Of a DNA stretch of 64,000 nt, positions 17,958 to 28,285 are shown piece by piece; position 1 is the first letter of the stretch, and every line of letters starts with the position of its first letter. The stretch lies in contig NZ_JAFKCV010000007.1 of the NCBI RefSeq assembly GCF_017254865.1, positions 166,970 to 230,969 of the forward strand, read 5' to 3'. The DNA is from Bowmanella dokdonensis. Its GTDB lineage: Bacteria; Pseudomonadota; Gammaproteobacteria; Enterobacterales; Alteromonadaceae. A program made the position numbers and the translations under genes. A model generated the notes under the pieces. The model worked only from the letters and a program-made list of their open reading frames with translations, ran no database searches and was not told the DNA's origin.

Positions 17958-19437
17958 GGCGCTTCTCCAGCATGTTCAACAAGGTGCGGGTGGTCGCCTC
18001 GGGATTGGCCGCATCGCGGATAGCACTGACCAGGGCGATACCGCGAATGCCGCTAGCCAGGACCTCGGGTACCCGCTCAACGCTGATACCGCCGATGGCC
18101 ACCGTCGGCACTCCTTCGGCAAGTATCAGATACTGTCTTAGACGTGTCAGTCCCTGGGGTTTGGAGGGCATCTGCTTGGTTTTGGTGGCAAACAGATGTC
18201 CCAGCGCCAGGTAGGAAGGGGAAAGGGATTTGGCTAACTGCAGCTCTGCATAACCATGGGTGGAAATACCAAGCCGCAGCCCGGCCTGCTGGATAGCCAG
18301 CAGATCGGCGGTTTGCAGATCCTCCTGGCCCAGATGCACACCGTGGGCGCCGTGACGGATAGCCAGTTGCCAGTGGTCGTTAATATAGACCCGGGCTTCA
18401 TGGTCACGGCCGAGCTTTATCGCACGGATAATCTGCTCTTCCAGATCGGTTTTCCTGGCTTTTTTGATCCGTAACTGAATGCAGTTCACCCCCAGAGGCA
18501 GCAACCGTTCCACCCAGTCGGCAGAGTCGACTATGGGATAGAGGCCGAGTTCAGATTCCTCAGCAAAGGGTTGCAGCGCTTTGGGAGGCTGCCAGTTACC
18601 GGGGATGACTGCCGGAAAGTACGCCACGTCCTTCGGCCAGCCCTGATGGGATAGGGGGCCGGGCCCTTCCCCGACTGCACTGGCCTGGCGTAGGCCCCGG
18701 TTGACATAAGCCTTGGCCAGACAAATGGCATCCTCAACCGGGTAATCCAGGGCCAGCGCAGTGGCCATGGCGCTGGCCAGTGTGCAACCACTGCCGTGGG
18801 AGTGGGGCGTATCGATGCGCACACTGCCAAAACGCCGGTAATCTTGCCCATCAAAATAATAATCTTCGGCTGTTTCTGCCTGCCAGGCCAGGTGCCCCCC
18901 TTTTACCAGAACCGCGCCACAGCCTGTCTGCAGCAGCTTCTGGGCAGCGGCGGCCAGAGCATCCGGACTGGTGGGGGAAACACCGGTCAGAAGTTCCAGC
19001 TCCTGGGCATTGGGGGTGAGGATATCCACCTGGCCCAGCAGGGCGGTAACATCGTTATCACCGGGCTTAATCTCAGACAGTGCCGCGCCGCTGCTGGCCC
19101 GCAGGACCGGATCCCAGACTACGAGGGGGGGCTTGCCGACACGTTTGAGCCAGGCTATGAATTCGGCCAGGCAGTGCAGCTGCAGGCTGTCGGCCAACAT
19201 ACCTATCTTGAGTGCCTGTGGAAATAAATCCTGAGCCAGACAGTTGAGCTGGGCGGTAAAGCTCTCCAGGGAAACGGCCTGGATATGAGCAACCCTCAGA
19301 GAGTTTTGCGCGGTTACCGCACTGATCACGCTGCATGCATGGCCACCCATGCCTCTGACGGCCAACAGGTCGGCCTGGATCCCGGCCCCGCCGCCCGAAT
19401 CCGATCCGCCGATACACCAGATAATAGGCGTCTTCAT
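17941..19437 (-). CDS. thiDE: Bifunctional HMP(-P) kinase / thiamin-phosphate synthase (ThiD-ThiE fusion)
   Basis: The protein has 498 residues in two joined enzymes. Residues 1 to about 255 are ThiD, with CIGGSDSGGGAGIQADL and the ATP-site SHGSGCTLASAMAT. Residues about 300-490 are ThiE, with VNCIQLRIKK, GVHLGQEDLQ and YLALGHLFATKTKQMPSK. ThiD phosphorylates hydroxymethylpyrimidine twice, and ThiE joins HMP-PP to thiazole phosphate. The fusion is common in Alteromonas and Shewanella relatives. It follows thiC by one base. Confidence 0.94.
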   Translation of the reverse strand: MKTPIIWCIGGSDSGGGAGIQADLLAVRGMGGHACSVISAVTAQNSLRVAHIQAVSLESFTAQLNCLAQDLFPQALKIGMLADSLQLHCLAEFIAWLKRVGKPPLVVWDPVLRASSGAALSEIKPGDNDVTALLGQVDILTPNAQELELLTGVSPTSPDALAAAAQKLLQTGCGAVLVKGGHLAWQAETAEDYYFDGQDYRRFGSVRIDTPHSHGSGCTLASAMATALALDYPVEDAICLAKAYVNRGLRQASAVGEGPGPLSHQGWPKDVAYFPAVIPGNWQPPKALQPFAEESELGLYPIVDSADWVERLLPLGVNCIQLRIKKARKTDLEEQIIRAIKLGRDHEARVYINDHWQLAIRHGAHGVHLGQEDLQTADLLAIQQAGLRLGISTHGYAELQLAKSLSPSYLALGHLFATKTKQMPSKPQGLTRLRQYLILAEGVPTVAIGGISVERVPEVLASGIRGIALVSAIRDAANPEATTRTLLNMLEKRHADRA

Positions 19438-19438
19438 G

Positions 19439-21433
<1,995 letters not shown>

Positions 21434-21475
21434 TCAGCGGCAAAGGGTGGACGGACTGCCACTGCTGATGTTCGA

Positions 21476-21573
21476 CTTGTTCCCTTCGCAGGTATTAACC
21501 TGATCAGGTTCAACGGATCCCGCTTTCGCGGTCTCAGCTCGTTGCGCTTTTTGCACAACTGAGCACTCCGACA
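21476..21573 (-). ncRNA. TPP riboswitch (THI element) controlling thiC
   Basis: On the minus strand the leader contains the THI-box features in order: CTTGTCGGAGTGCTC, GAGCTGAGA, then GAACCTGATCAGGTTAATAC with CTGCGAAGGGAACAAG. These form the P1-P5 aptamer that binds thiamin pyrophosphate. The stretch between aptamer and thiC has complementary segments (GCTGATG at 21464-21470 and CATCAGC at 21432-21438) that could be the expression platform. TPP would reduce expression of the whole thiC-thiH operon. Confidence 0.95.
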
Positions 21574-21642
21574 AGATACAGGCGGCAGTATAGACACGGC
21601 CACCCGGCAATTGCAACCAGAGTGGTTGCCCGTTTATTTCTG

Positions 21643-22911
21643 CTAGGCGCTGCTTTCCTTTGCTCGGCTGGCGTTGGCATACTCCAGGGCCGTGTTTAAT
21701 AACAAATTGGTTCCCAGTTCGATATCCTGCCAGTGGGTCCACTCATCCGGAGCGTGGCTGATACCGCCGACGCTGGGTACGAAGATCATGCCGGTGGGGG
21801 TGATTTTGGCCATGTACTGGGCGTCGTGTCCGGCGCCGCTGGGCATCACTTCGTAGTCCAGGCCCATCTCTTGCGCCTGACGGCAAAACGCCTGGATAAC
21901 CTCATCTGCCATGGCCTGAGGCTCCAGCCAGCTCATCTGCTCAAACTCGAACATCAGGTTATGCTTGCGGGCGATACTGGACAACACCCGCCTGCAGGCA
22001 TCGGCCAGGTTACGCATGGTTTGCGGGTCCGTGTCCCGCCCCACCAGGGTGAATTCGGCTTCACCCGGCACGGTATGGGCATAACCGGGTTTGAGTTCCA
22101 CCCGTCCCACGGTCAGACGGCTCTTGTCTGAGCCTTCCTCGGCGATAATGCGGGGGATCTCATGGGCAAAATCGGCCAGGCCCATAAAGGCGTCGCTACG
22201 CATGTCCATGGGTGCGGTGCCTGCATGGTTGGCTTTGCCAATCAGGCGCACCAGCCACTTGTACACCCCGGAGATGGCTTCCACCACGCCGATGGGTTTT
22301 TTTATCCGTTCCAGCACCGGCCCCTGCTCGATATGCAATTCCAAGAACGCCCGGAAATGCTTCGGATCGATATGGGCGTTAAGGGCTTCGATGGCATTCA
22401 ATCCGGCGCGCTCCATTTCATCTTTGAGATACACATGGGAGGCGTCATGGGCGGTCTCCAGCCATTGTGGGGTCAATTCGCCGGTAATAGCCTGCACCCC
22501 CATCATGCCACCAAAGCGCCCTTCCTCTTCTGCAAACGCGTACACTTCCAGCGGAAACTCACATTTAAGTCCGGCGTCACGGACCACGCGCATGCATTCC
22601 AGCCCGGCCAATACGCCTAACGTGCCATCGAACATGCCTCCGGCGGGTACCGTATCGATATGCGAACCCATTGCCACCACCGGTCCCTTGCCTTCCTTGC
22701 TGGTGCTGCCGATGACATTGCCAGCGCTGTCCAATCGTCCGTGGAATCCCTCTTTGTTGAACTTGTCAATCAACCATTGTCTGGCCTGCATGTCCGCTTC
22801 GGTAAAGCCCAGACGGCAGATACCCTTGGTCTCGGGGTCATAGCCGATATGGGACAGTTCAATCAGGTCGTTCTGCAGGCGGGACAGATCAATGCGCGGT
22901 GACTGTGACAT
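21643..22911 (-). CDS. M20-family N-carbamoyl-amino-acid / allantoate-type amidohydrolase
   Basis: The protein has 422 residues of the hydantoinase/carbamoylase branch of peptidase family M20. Metal-site segments are present: GSHIDTVPAGG (His84), MFDGTLGV (Asp95), AFAEEEGRFGG (Glu129/130), LELHIEQGPVL, and the late GISHAPDEWTHW. Members hydrolyse N-carbamoyl groups (beta-ureidopropionate, N-carbamoyl-L-amino acids) or allantoate, releasing CO2 and ammonia; sequence alone does not decide which. It is divergent from the symporter/transcarbamoylase unit across a 103-bp promoter region, which suggests a common ureide or carbamoyl substrate. Confidence 0.85.
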   Translation of the reverse strand: MSQSPRIDLSRLQNDLIELSHIGYDPETKGICRLGFTEADMQARQWLIDKFNKEGFHGRLDSAGNVIGSTSKEGKGPVVAMGSHIDTVPAGGMFDGTLGVLAGLECMRVVRDAGLKCEFPLEVYAFAEEEGRFGGMMGVQAITGELTPQWLETAHDASHVYLKDEMERAGLNAIEALNAHIDPKHFRAFLELHIEQGPVLERIKKPIGVVEAISGVYKWLVRLIGKANHAGTAPMDMRSDAFMGLADFAHEIPRIIAEEGSDKSRLTVGRVELKPGYAHTVPGEAEFTLVGRDTDPQTMRNLADACRRVLSSIARKHNLMFEFEQMSWLEPQAMADEVIQAFCRQAQEMGLDYEVMPSGAGHDAQYMAKITPTGMIFVPSVGGISHAPDEWTHWQDIELGTNLLLNTALEYANASRAKESSA

Positions 22912-22955
22912 GGCATATCCTTAATACGAAGGCTAACTGGTCGTTAACGCTGATT

Positions 22956-22976
22956 TTTGTTTAGAGTACAAACAAA
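22956..22976. promoter_or_regulatory. Perfect palindrome in divergent promoter region (possible operator)
   Basis: TTTGTTT-AGAGTAC-AAACAAA is a 7-bp perfect inverted repeat between the divergently read amidohydrolase and symporter genes. The heptamer CGTTAAC also occurs twice in the same gap (22942 and 22996). A shared regulator binding here is inference; no regulator gene is adjacent. Confidence 0.35.
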
Positions 22977-23014
22977 TGTTAGCATGCTGACAAGCCGTTA
23001 ACAGGAGACACAGC

Positions 23015-23437
23015 ATGGGCGGTGCCACCAGGTTGCTGTTATTCTGGCTGCTGATGCTTGCGGGGGACGCCGCCGCAGTGGTGCAGTTAGAGTCAAGGGA
23101 AGGATACTTTGTACTGAATATGGAAGATTACAGTACAAATTATGATGGATTGGAAATTGTACAGTTGGTTGAGGGTGAGGCCGATTTTTCCAAGGCGCAG
23201 ACCTTCGATATCACGGGGCAGCGGCAGGTTACCCTGTCCGGGTTCGCCGATGGCCACTATCAGGCACGGCTGGCTGACAGGGAGGGGGGGGAAGAGGCGG
23301 TTCTGATCGCCGAAATCCATGTCCGTCACCGCTCTCTTTATCAGGCACTGGCACTGTTCCTGGTGGGGCTGCTGGCCTTCAGCCTGCTGGTCGGATTGCT
23401 TATCGTCTACAACCGCAAGGAGGCGCAGGATGCTTGA
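23015..23437 (+). CDS. Membrane-anchored small protein upstream of SSS transporter
   Basis: The protein has 140 residues. An N-terminal signal segment (LLLFWLLMLAGDAAA) precedes a periplasmic, strand-rich middle (EGYFVLNMEDYSTNYDGLEIVQLVEGE, then VTLSGFADGHYQARLAD) resembling a short fibronectin/Ig-like fold. A C-terminal TM helix (ALALFLVGLLAFSLLVGLLIVYNRK) ends it. No family is recognised. The gene overlaps the symporter start by 8 bp, so the two are translationally coupled and probably work together, perhaps as a periplasmic accessory subunit. Confidence 0.65.
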   Translation: MGGATRLLLFWLLMLAGDAAAVVQLESREGYFVLNMEDYSTNYDGLEIVQLVEGEADFSKAQTFDITGQRQVTLSGFADGHYQARLADREGGEEAVLIAEIHVRHRSLYQALALFLVGLLAFSLLVGLLIVYNRKEAQDA

Positions 23438-24860
23438 TGCCCAACTGGACTGGGGTCTTGCCCTGTCTGTGCTGATCGCGTTTGGCGTAATCTGGATAGG
23501 TTTCGGCTGGTACCTGGGCCGCGGCAACCGCAATATCGATGATTATGCCCTGGCCGGCCGTAATGTTGGACTGGCCTTTGCCACCGCAACTGCCATGGCC
23601 ACCTGGATCACCAGCAATACCACCCTGGTAGCCCCGCAACTGGCCTATCAGTTTGGTGTCTGGGGTATGATAGGATACAGCCTGGCGGCTTTGGGGCTGA
23701 TTCTGTTTGCTCCCATGGCCCAACGGATCAAATCCCTGATGCCCCATGGCTTCACCAGCGGCGACTTTATCCGTACCCGCTATGGCAAGCCTGCCTGGGC
23801 CGTGTTTATGGTGATTTCACTGTTTTATGCCCTGGGATGGTTGGTCAGCCTGGGCATGGCGGGGGGCATCCTGCTCTCTTCCCTCAGTGATCTTGACTAC
23901 CATACCGGCATGTCGGCCATTCTGTTTATCTGCGTTATCTATACCCTGCTGGGCGGACTCAAGGCGGTTATCGCCACCGATTTCGTGCAGTCCATTCTGA
24001 TCCTGGTGGGGGTGGTGATCATTGCCTGGGTCTGCATAGACAAGGTCGGTATCCCGGAGATCCATGCCCGGGTCTCTGAGTTTCAGCCCGAGCTGCTTAA
24101 CCTGGCGTTCCCCGCCGCCATCATGTTCCTGTTCAACAATATCTTTTTCGGTCTTGGCGAGATATTCCATTCCAATGTCTGGTGGTCGCGGGCCTTTGCC
24201 TTCAAGACCGGAGTGGGTAAGCGCGCCTTCCTGGCCGGCGGGTTGCTCTGGCTGCCCATCCCCATAGTCACCGGGTTTGTGGCCCTGGCCGCCATCTCCC
24301 TGGGGATACTGCCGCCCAGTGCCGATATGGTGGGGCCGCTCGTGGCTGCCAAGCTGCTGGGCAGCGTGGGGGCATTGTTTGTGTTTGTCGTGGTATTTTC
24401 CGCCCTGGCATCCAGTATGGACAGCCTGCTCGCCGCCACCTCGGATTTGATTACCCAGGATGGCTACAAGCGTCTATTCAACCCTAAGGCAGACAGTGAC
24501 ACCCTGCTCAAAGCCAATAAATGGATTGTGATCAGTCTGGGCCTGCTGACCTGGGTCCTGTGTTTGCCCAAAGTGGCGACCCTGGGCGCATTGCTTAACT
24601 TCACCGGCGCCTTTGTGGCCTCAGCCATCTTTCCCATTGTGTTCGGATTGTACCACCCCGGTCTGACGGGCCGCTTCGCAACAGTGGCGATGACCCTGGG
24701 CACGCTGACCGGACTGACACTATATTTCCTTATTGGCTTTTATGTAGCGGCAATCAGTTCCTGCCTGGTGTCGCTCGCCTGTTGCCTGCTGGGACTCTGG
24801 TTGTTCCCGGGTAAGTTCGACTGGCAGCACTTCAAGGAGAAACAGCATGTACCTGAGTGA
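23430..24860 (+). CDS. Sodium:solute symporter (SSS family, DUR3-like)
   Basis: The protein has 476 residues from the ATG at 23430, which follows AAGGAGG at 23417-23423. About 13 hydrophobic helices are visible. The N-terminal motif RNIDDYALAGRNV and the region TSNTTLVAPQLAYQFGVWG with GFTSGDFIRTRYG recall the urea transporter DUR3 branch of the SSS family. It would take up a small organic solute with sodium. Placement between the carbamoyl amidohydrolase and the transcarbamoylase suggests a ureide-type substrate, but that is inference. It overlaps genes on both sides. Confidence 0.85.
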   Translation: MLDAQLDWGLALSVLIAFGVIWIGFGWYLGRGNRNIDDYALAGRNVGLAFATATAMATWITSNTTLVAPQLAYQFGVWGMIGYSLAALGLILFAPMAQRIKSLMPHGFTSGDFIRTRYGKPAWAVFMVISLFYALGWLVSLGMAGGILLSSLSDLDYHTGMSAILFICVIYTLLGGLKAVIATDFVQSILILVGVVIIAWVCIDKVGIPEIHARVSEFQPELLNLAFPAAIMFLFNNIFFGLGEIFHSNVWWSRAFAFKTGVGKRAFLAGGLLWLPIPIVTGFVALAAISLGILPPSADMVGPLVAAKLLGSVGALFVFVVVFSALASSMDSLLAATSDLITQDGYKRLFNPKADSDTLLKANKWIVISLGLLTWVLCLPKVATLGALLNFTGAFVASAIFPIVFGLYHPGLTGRFATVAMTLGTLTGLTLYFLIGFYVAAISSCLVSLACCLLGLWLFPGKFDWQHFKEKQHVPE

Positions 24861-24969
24861 AACACTGCTGACGGTGCTGGTGCTGGCGGCTTGCCTTGGT
24901 ACGGCGCTGGCACCCATTATTTTACTGCTGCTTTACAAGCGTGACCTGAAGGACAAATCTCTATGGTAG
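24847..24969 (+). CDS. 40-residue single-pass membrane protein coupled to the symporter
   Basis: The ORF begins at the ATG at 24847 with AAGGAG at 24834-24839, and it overlaps the symporter stop by 14 bp and the next gene start by 7 bp. The product (MYLSETLLTVLVLAAC at the start, LLLLYKRDLKDKSLW at the end) is one hydrophobic helix followed by a positively charged tail. The good ribosome site and double overlap argue that it is real. It is probably a small subunit or stabiliser of the transporter; no family is recognised. Confidence 0.6.
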   Translation: MYLSETLLTVLVLAACLGTALAPIILLLLYKRDLKDKSLW

Positions 24970-26036
24970 ATCCCAAACTCGAGAAAGTGATTCAATTTGA
25001 GCGGACCAGACCGGATGTTCATGGCGATGCCCATCCGAAGAAGCTGCTCAGAGCCATAGTCGAAGATGGCGATCACCTGACCAAGTTGTCTGAACAGCAT
25101 ATTTATTCTGCGGATCAGTTTGATCGCGACACCCTGTTGCAACTTTTTCGTCTGGCCGCCAAGTACGAGGCCAATCCTGATCGCTTCACCACGTCCCTGA
25201 ACGGCCAGATCCTGATCTCGGCCTTCTACGAACCCAGTACCCGGACCCGCCTGTCATTCGAGAGTGCCTGGCACCGCCTGGGCGGCGATATCATGTCCAT
25301 TACCGACCGTTCCACCACGGGCATCGCCAAGGGCGAATCCCTGCGCGATGTGGCCGAAATGTTCAATAACTACGGCGATTGCGTGGTGTTGCGGGATTCC
25401 AAGGGAGAGTCGGTAAGGGAAATGATGGAAGCCCTGCGCATTCCCATTATCAATGCCGGCAACGGCACCGATGAGCATCCAACCCAGGCCATGGCCGATT
25501 TGTACACTATCTTTAAATGGCGTCCGGATCTGGTTTCAGATGAACCCGGCAAACCGCTGAACCTGGTGCTGGTAGGCTTTCCGGCCAAAATGCGTACCGT
25601 GCGTAGCCTGTTGAAGCTGCTCTGTTATTTCCCGGAGGTCTTTTCCAAAGTCACAGTGGTTAACGACAAAAAGAAAAACCAGATGTTTGAAGCGGGCCAA
25701 CTAGAGCATCTGGAGGAGTTCGGCCTGAATGTGCAAACCGCCGATGATCTTTATGATGTGTTGCCGGAAGCGGATGTGGTCTATATCAATGCCATTTCCT
25801 GGGAGGGAAACTCCTTCAAGCAGTACGGCAAGAGCTATCATCTGGATGCGGATTCACCGCTCAAGTCGGACGCCATCATTCTGCACCCGTTGGCCAGGGG
25901 GGAGGAGCTCAGTACCAGTCTGGATAACACGCCTCACAATTGGTACTTCTCCCAGGCCAGAGGGGCGGTTTTCCTGCGCATGGCACTGTTGACCTGTCTG
26001 GTCAAGCGGGCCGAGCGTGTTTTGGATGTGATTTAG
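24963..26036 (+). CDS. Divergent aspartate/ornithine-type carbamoyltransferase
   Basis: The protein has 357 residues, about 45 longer than E. coli PyrB because of an N-terminal extension. The carbamoyl-phosphate site is complete: STRTR at 92-96, a K-G-E-S loop at 123-126, the Arg in VVLRD, HPTQ at 172-175 and the Arg in KMRTVRS (211). The part that binds aspartate in PyrB (Arg229 and Gln231 in MTRVQ) is replaced by INAISWEG (275-282), and HPLPR is HPLAR (308-312). It is therefore a transcarbamoylase whose second substrate is probably not aspartate. The start overlaps the 40-residue gene. A simple pyrB assignment remains possible but is disfavoured. Confidence 0.75.
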   Translation: MVDPKLEKVIQFERTRPDVHGDAHPKKLLRAIVEDGDHLTKLSEQHIYSADQFDRDTLLQLFRLAAKYEANPDRFTTSLNGQILISAFYEPSTRTRLSFESAWHRLGGDIMSITDRSTTGIAKGESLRDVAEMFNNYGDCVVLRDSKGESVREMMEALRIPIINAGNGTDEHPTQAMADLYTIFKWRPDLVSDEPGKPLNLVLVGFPAKMRTVRSLLKLLCYFPEVFSKVTVVNDKKKNQMFEAGQLEHLEEFGLNVQTADDLYDVLPEADVVYINAISWEGNSFKQYGKSYHLDADSPLKSDAIILHPLARGEELSTSLDNTPHNWYFSQARGAVFLRMALLTCLVKRAERVLDVI

Positions 26037-26042
26037 TCGATA

Positions 26043-26149
26043 CGGACCTGCGGCTTCCTGCCTGCGGTCCCGAGTCGCTGCGCAAAAAGCGGGGTTTAGT
26101 TTCGCTCGCATTTTCAGAGTCCTGAAAATGGCGATACATCCGGTATCGC
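26043..26149 (+). other. Hairpin-rich leader between transcarbamoylase and asparagine-synthase-like gene
   Basis: The 160-bp gap holds several inverted repeats: GGACC (26043-) with GGTCC, then ATTTTCAG/CTGAAAAT (26110-26129) and GCGATAC/GTATCGC (26131-26149). None has a long U-tract, so none is a clear terminator. They may be RNA structures affecting expression of the downstream gene or a small remnant repeat. Function is unknown. Confidence 0.35.
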
Positions 26150-26196
26150 GTCCCTGAGGAAACCACGCCAATGCGGTAACGAAATAGGAGTTTTTT

Positions 26197-28206
26197 ATGT
26201 GTGGAATCGCCGGCATTTTTGCCAATCGCCCCGAGCGGGAAGTAGATTCACAGGTACTGGTCAATATGGCCGCCATCATGCACCATCGTGGCCCGGACAA
26301 TTACGGATATTGCAACCCTAAGGACGTCGGAATGGGCATGAGCCATGCCCGGCTGTCTATCATCGATCTGAATGAAAGCCGTGGTCGCCAGCCCTTTTTT
26401 CTGCATGGCGGCCAGATCATCTTTGCCCACAATGGCGAATTTTATGACTACCAGCGTCTGCGTGGTGAGCTGACTGCCCTGGGCGAGCACTTCGAAACCA
26501 AGAGCGACTCTGAAATAGTTCCTCATCTGTATATGCGCCTGGGCATGGAGGAAACCCTTAAACACCTGCGGGGAGAATTTGCCTTTGGTCTGTTTGATGA
26601 ACTGCAGGATACCCTGTATCTGGTCAGGGACAGATTCGGCATCAAGCCCCTTTACTGGACCCAGACGGATAACCACATCGTCTTTGGCTCCGAGGTTAAA
26701 ACCGTCCTGGCGCATCCGGAAGTGAACGCGGTAATTGACAGCCACGGCCTGTTCCACCAGTTGATTCAGGTAATGGTGCCGGGCAGGACCGCCTTCAAGG
26801 GCGTGCATCAGGTGGAACCTGGCCATATGCTGAAGATTACCCGCAAGGACGGCCGCTTTAATATTGAAACCACCAAATACTGGGACATGGACTTTCCCAC
26901 TCCCCAACAGCGGCAGCGGCTGGATGATGAGTATTATATCGAAGGGGTTCGCAAGCATCTGCTGGAAGCCGTGCAACTGAGGCTTAATGCCGATGTGCCG
27001 GTGGGCTGTTATCTGTCCGGTGGCATTGATTCCTGCGCCATTCTGGGGCTGGCTTCGGCCGCATCCCAGGATCCCATCCGAGCCTTTACCATCAGTTTCG
27101 ACAGTGACGAATATGACGAGGCCAGTATTGCTACCGAGATGGCCCGCGCTACCGGCGCCGAACAGGACATTCTAAAGCTCAACGCCGATCTGCTGTACGA
27201 CAACTTTTCCCGTACTATCTGGCACACTGAACGGACCATCTACAATACCCTGGCCGTGGCCAAGCTGATGATGAGCCAGCATGTCCGCCATGTGGACTAC
27301 AAGGTAGTGCTGACAGGAGAAGGCTCCGACGAGTTGTTTGCCGGCTACCCCGCTTTTCGCAAAGACATGTTCCTGCACGGTATGGAGGGCCTGGATGCAG
27401 AGCAGGCCGCCGAATGGCAACGTACCCTGTCCGAGTCCAACAAGTTGTTTCAGGGGGCCATGCTGCCCAAGGACGAGTATGTATCAGAGAAAATTAACGA
27501 CAAGGTCGGCTTCACGCCAAGCTGCCTGCAACCCTGGCTGGGCTGCTCGGATCTGGCCAGGCAGTTGCTCAACCCTGAGATCCGCGACGAATTGAAGGAC
27601 TATGAACCCGGTGCGGCTATAGCCGATCGCCTGGATGAGCGTTACCTCAAAGACAGACATCCGCTGGACAAGGCCCAGTACGTCTGGATCAAGACCATGT
27701 TGGAGGGGCAGATCCTGACCTGGGGTGGAGACAGGGTAGATATGGCCAACTCCATGGAAGCCCGGCCGGCCTTCCTGGATCACCACCTGGCCGAATTTGC
27801 CGCCACTATCCCTCCCCAGTTGCGAATCCGCGGCAGTAAAGAGAAATATGTCCTGCGCGAGGCCATGAAAGGGCTGTTACCGACCGTGCTGTACGAACGT
27901 CAGAAGTTTGCTTTTATGGCGCCCCCGGCCCATACGGACCTGAAAAAATGGAACAAACTCAAGTCTCTGTTCAAGCGTCACGCCTCTGCTGACAAACTGA
28001 AGGAGGCGGGTCTTATCGACGCGGACTTTGTGCAGACACTGATGGAGCGACAGGAAAGTCCCGACACGCCGGCCGCAGACAAGGTGCAGATCGATGCCGT
28101 ACTGAACCATGTGCTGGGGGTGATGCTGCTGCATCATCATTTTGTTGACCAGGATATCAGCCAGTTGGCTCATGACAGGGCACAGGAGCTGGGCTGGGTG
28201 GTCTGA
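26197..28206 (+). CDS. asnB: Glutamine-hydrolysing asparagine synthase family protein
   Basis: The protein has 669 residues. An N-terminal class II glutaminase begins MCGIAGIF with the catalytic Cys2 and has RGPDNYGY and HNGEFYDY. A C-terminal synthetase domain carries the ATP pyrophosphatase loop SGGIDS at 274-279 and LTGEGSDELFAGY. It makes an amide from a carboxylate with ATP and glutamine, with asparagine from aspartate as the default. It is about 115 residues longer than E. coli AsnB, and such longer members include enzymes with other acceptors. AGGAG lies just upstream. Its position behind the transcarbamoylase suggests a linked pathway. Confidence 0.85.
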   Translation: MCGIAGIFANRPEREVDSQVLVNMAAIMHHRGPDNYGYCNPKDVGMGMSHARLSIIDLNESRGRQPFFLHGGQIIFAHNGEFYDYQRLRGELTALGEHFETKSDSEIVPHLYMRLGMEETLKHLRGEFAFGLFDELQDTLYLVRDRFGIKPLYWTQTDNHIVFGSEVKTVLAHPEVNAVIDSHGLFHQLIQVMVPGRTAFKGVHQVEPGHMLKITRKDGRFNIETTKYWDMDFPTPQQRQRLDDEYYIEGVRKHLLEAVQLRLNADVPVGCYLSGGIDSCAILGLASAASQDPIRAFTISFDSDEYDEASIATEMARATGAEQDILKLNADLLYDNFSRTIWHTERTIYNTLAVAKLMMSQHVRHVDYKVVLTGEGSDELFAGYPAFRKDMFLHGMEGLDAEQAAEWQRTLSESNKLFQGAMLPKDEYVSEKINDKVGFTPSCLQPWLGCSDLARQLLNPEIRDELKDYEPGAAIADRLDERYLKDRHPLDKAQYVWIKTMLEGQILTWGGDRVDMANSMEARPAFLDHHLAEFAATIPPQLRIRGSKEKYVLREAMKGLLPTVLYERQKFAFMAPPAHTDLKKWNKLKSLFKRHASADKLKEAGLIDADFVQTLMERQESPDTPAADKVQIDAVLNHVLGVMLLHHHFVDQDISQLAHDRAQELGWVV

Positions 28207-28285
28207 AGAAGTTGGCAGTTGGTCAGTGTCGAGGGTCGTGAAGGCATCGCGGTGAACGCCTCGCGCGGCCGCTGAGATCTGCTTA

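Noticed and set aside
24963..26036. Plain annotation as pyrB
   Set aside because: The aspartate-binding loop is replaced and the HPLPR motif altered, so the name would claim more than the sequence supports.
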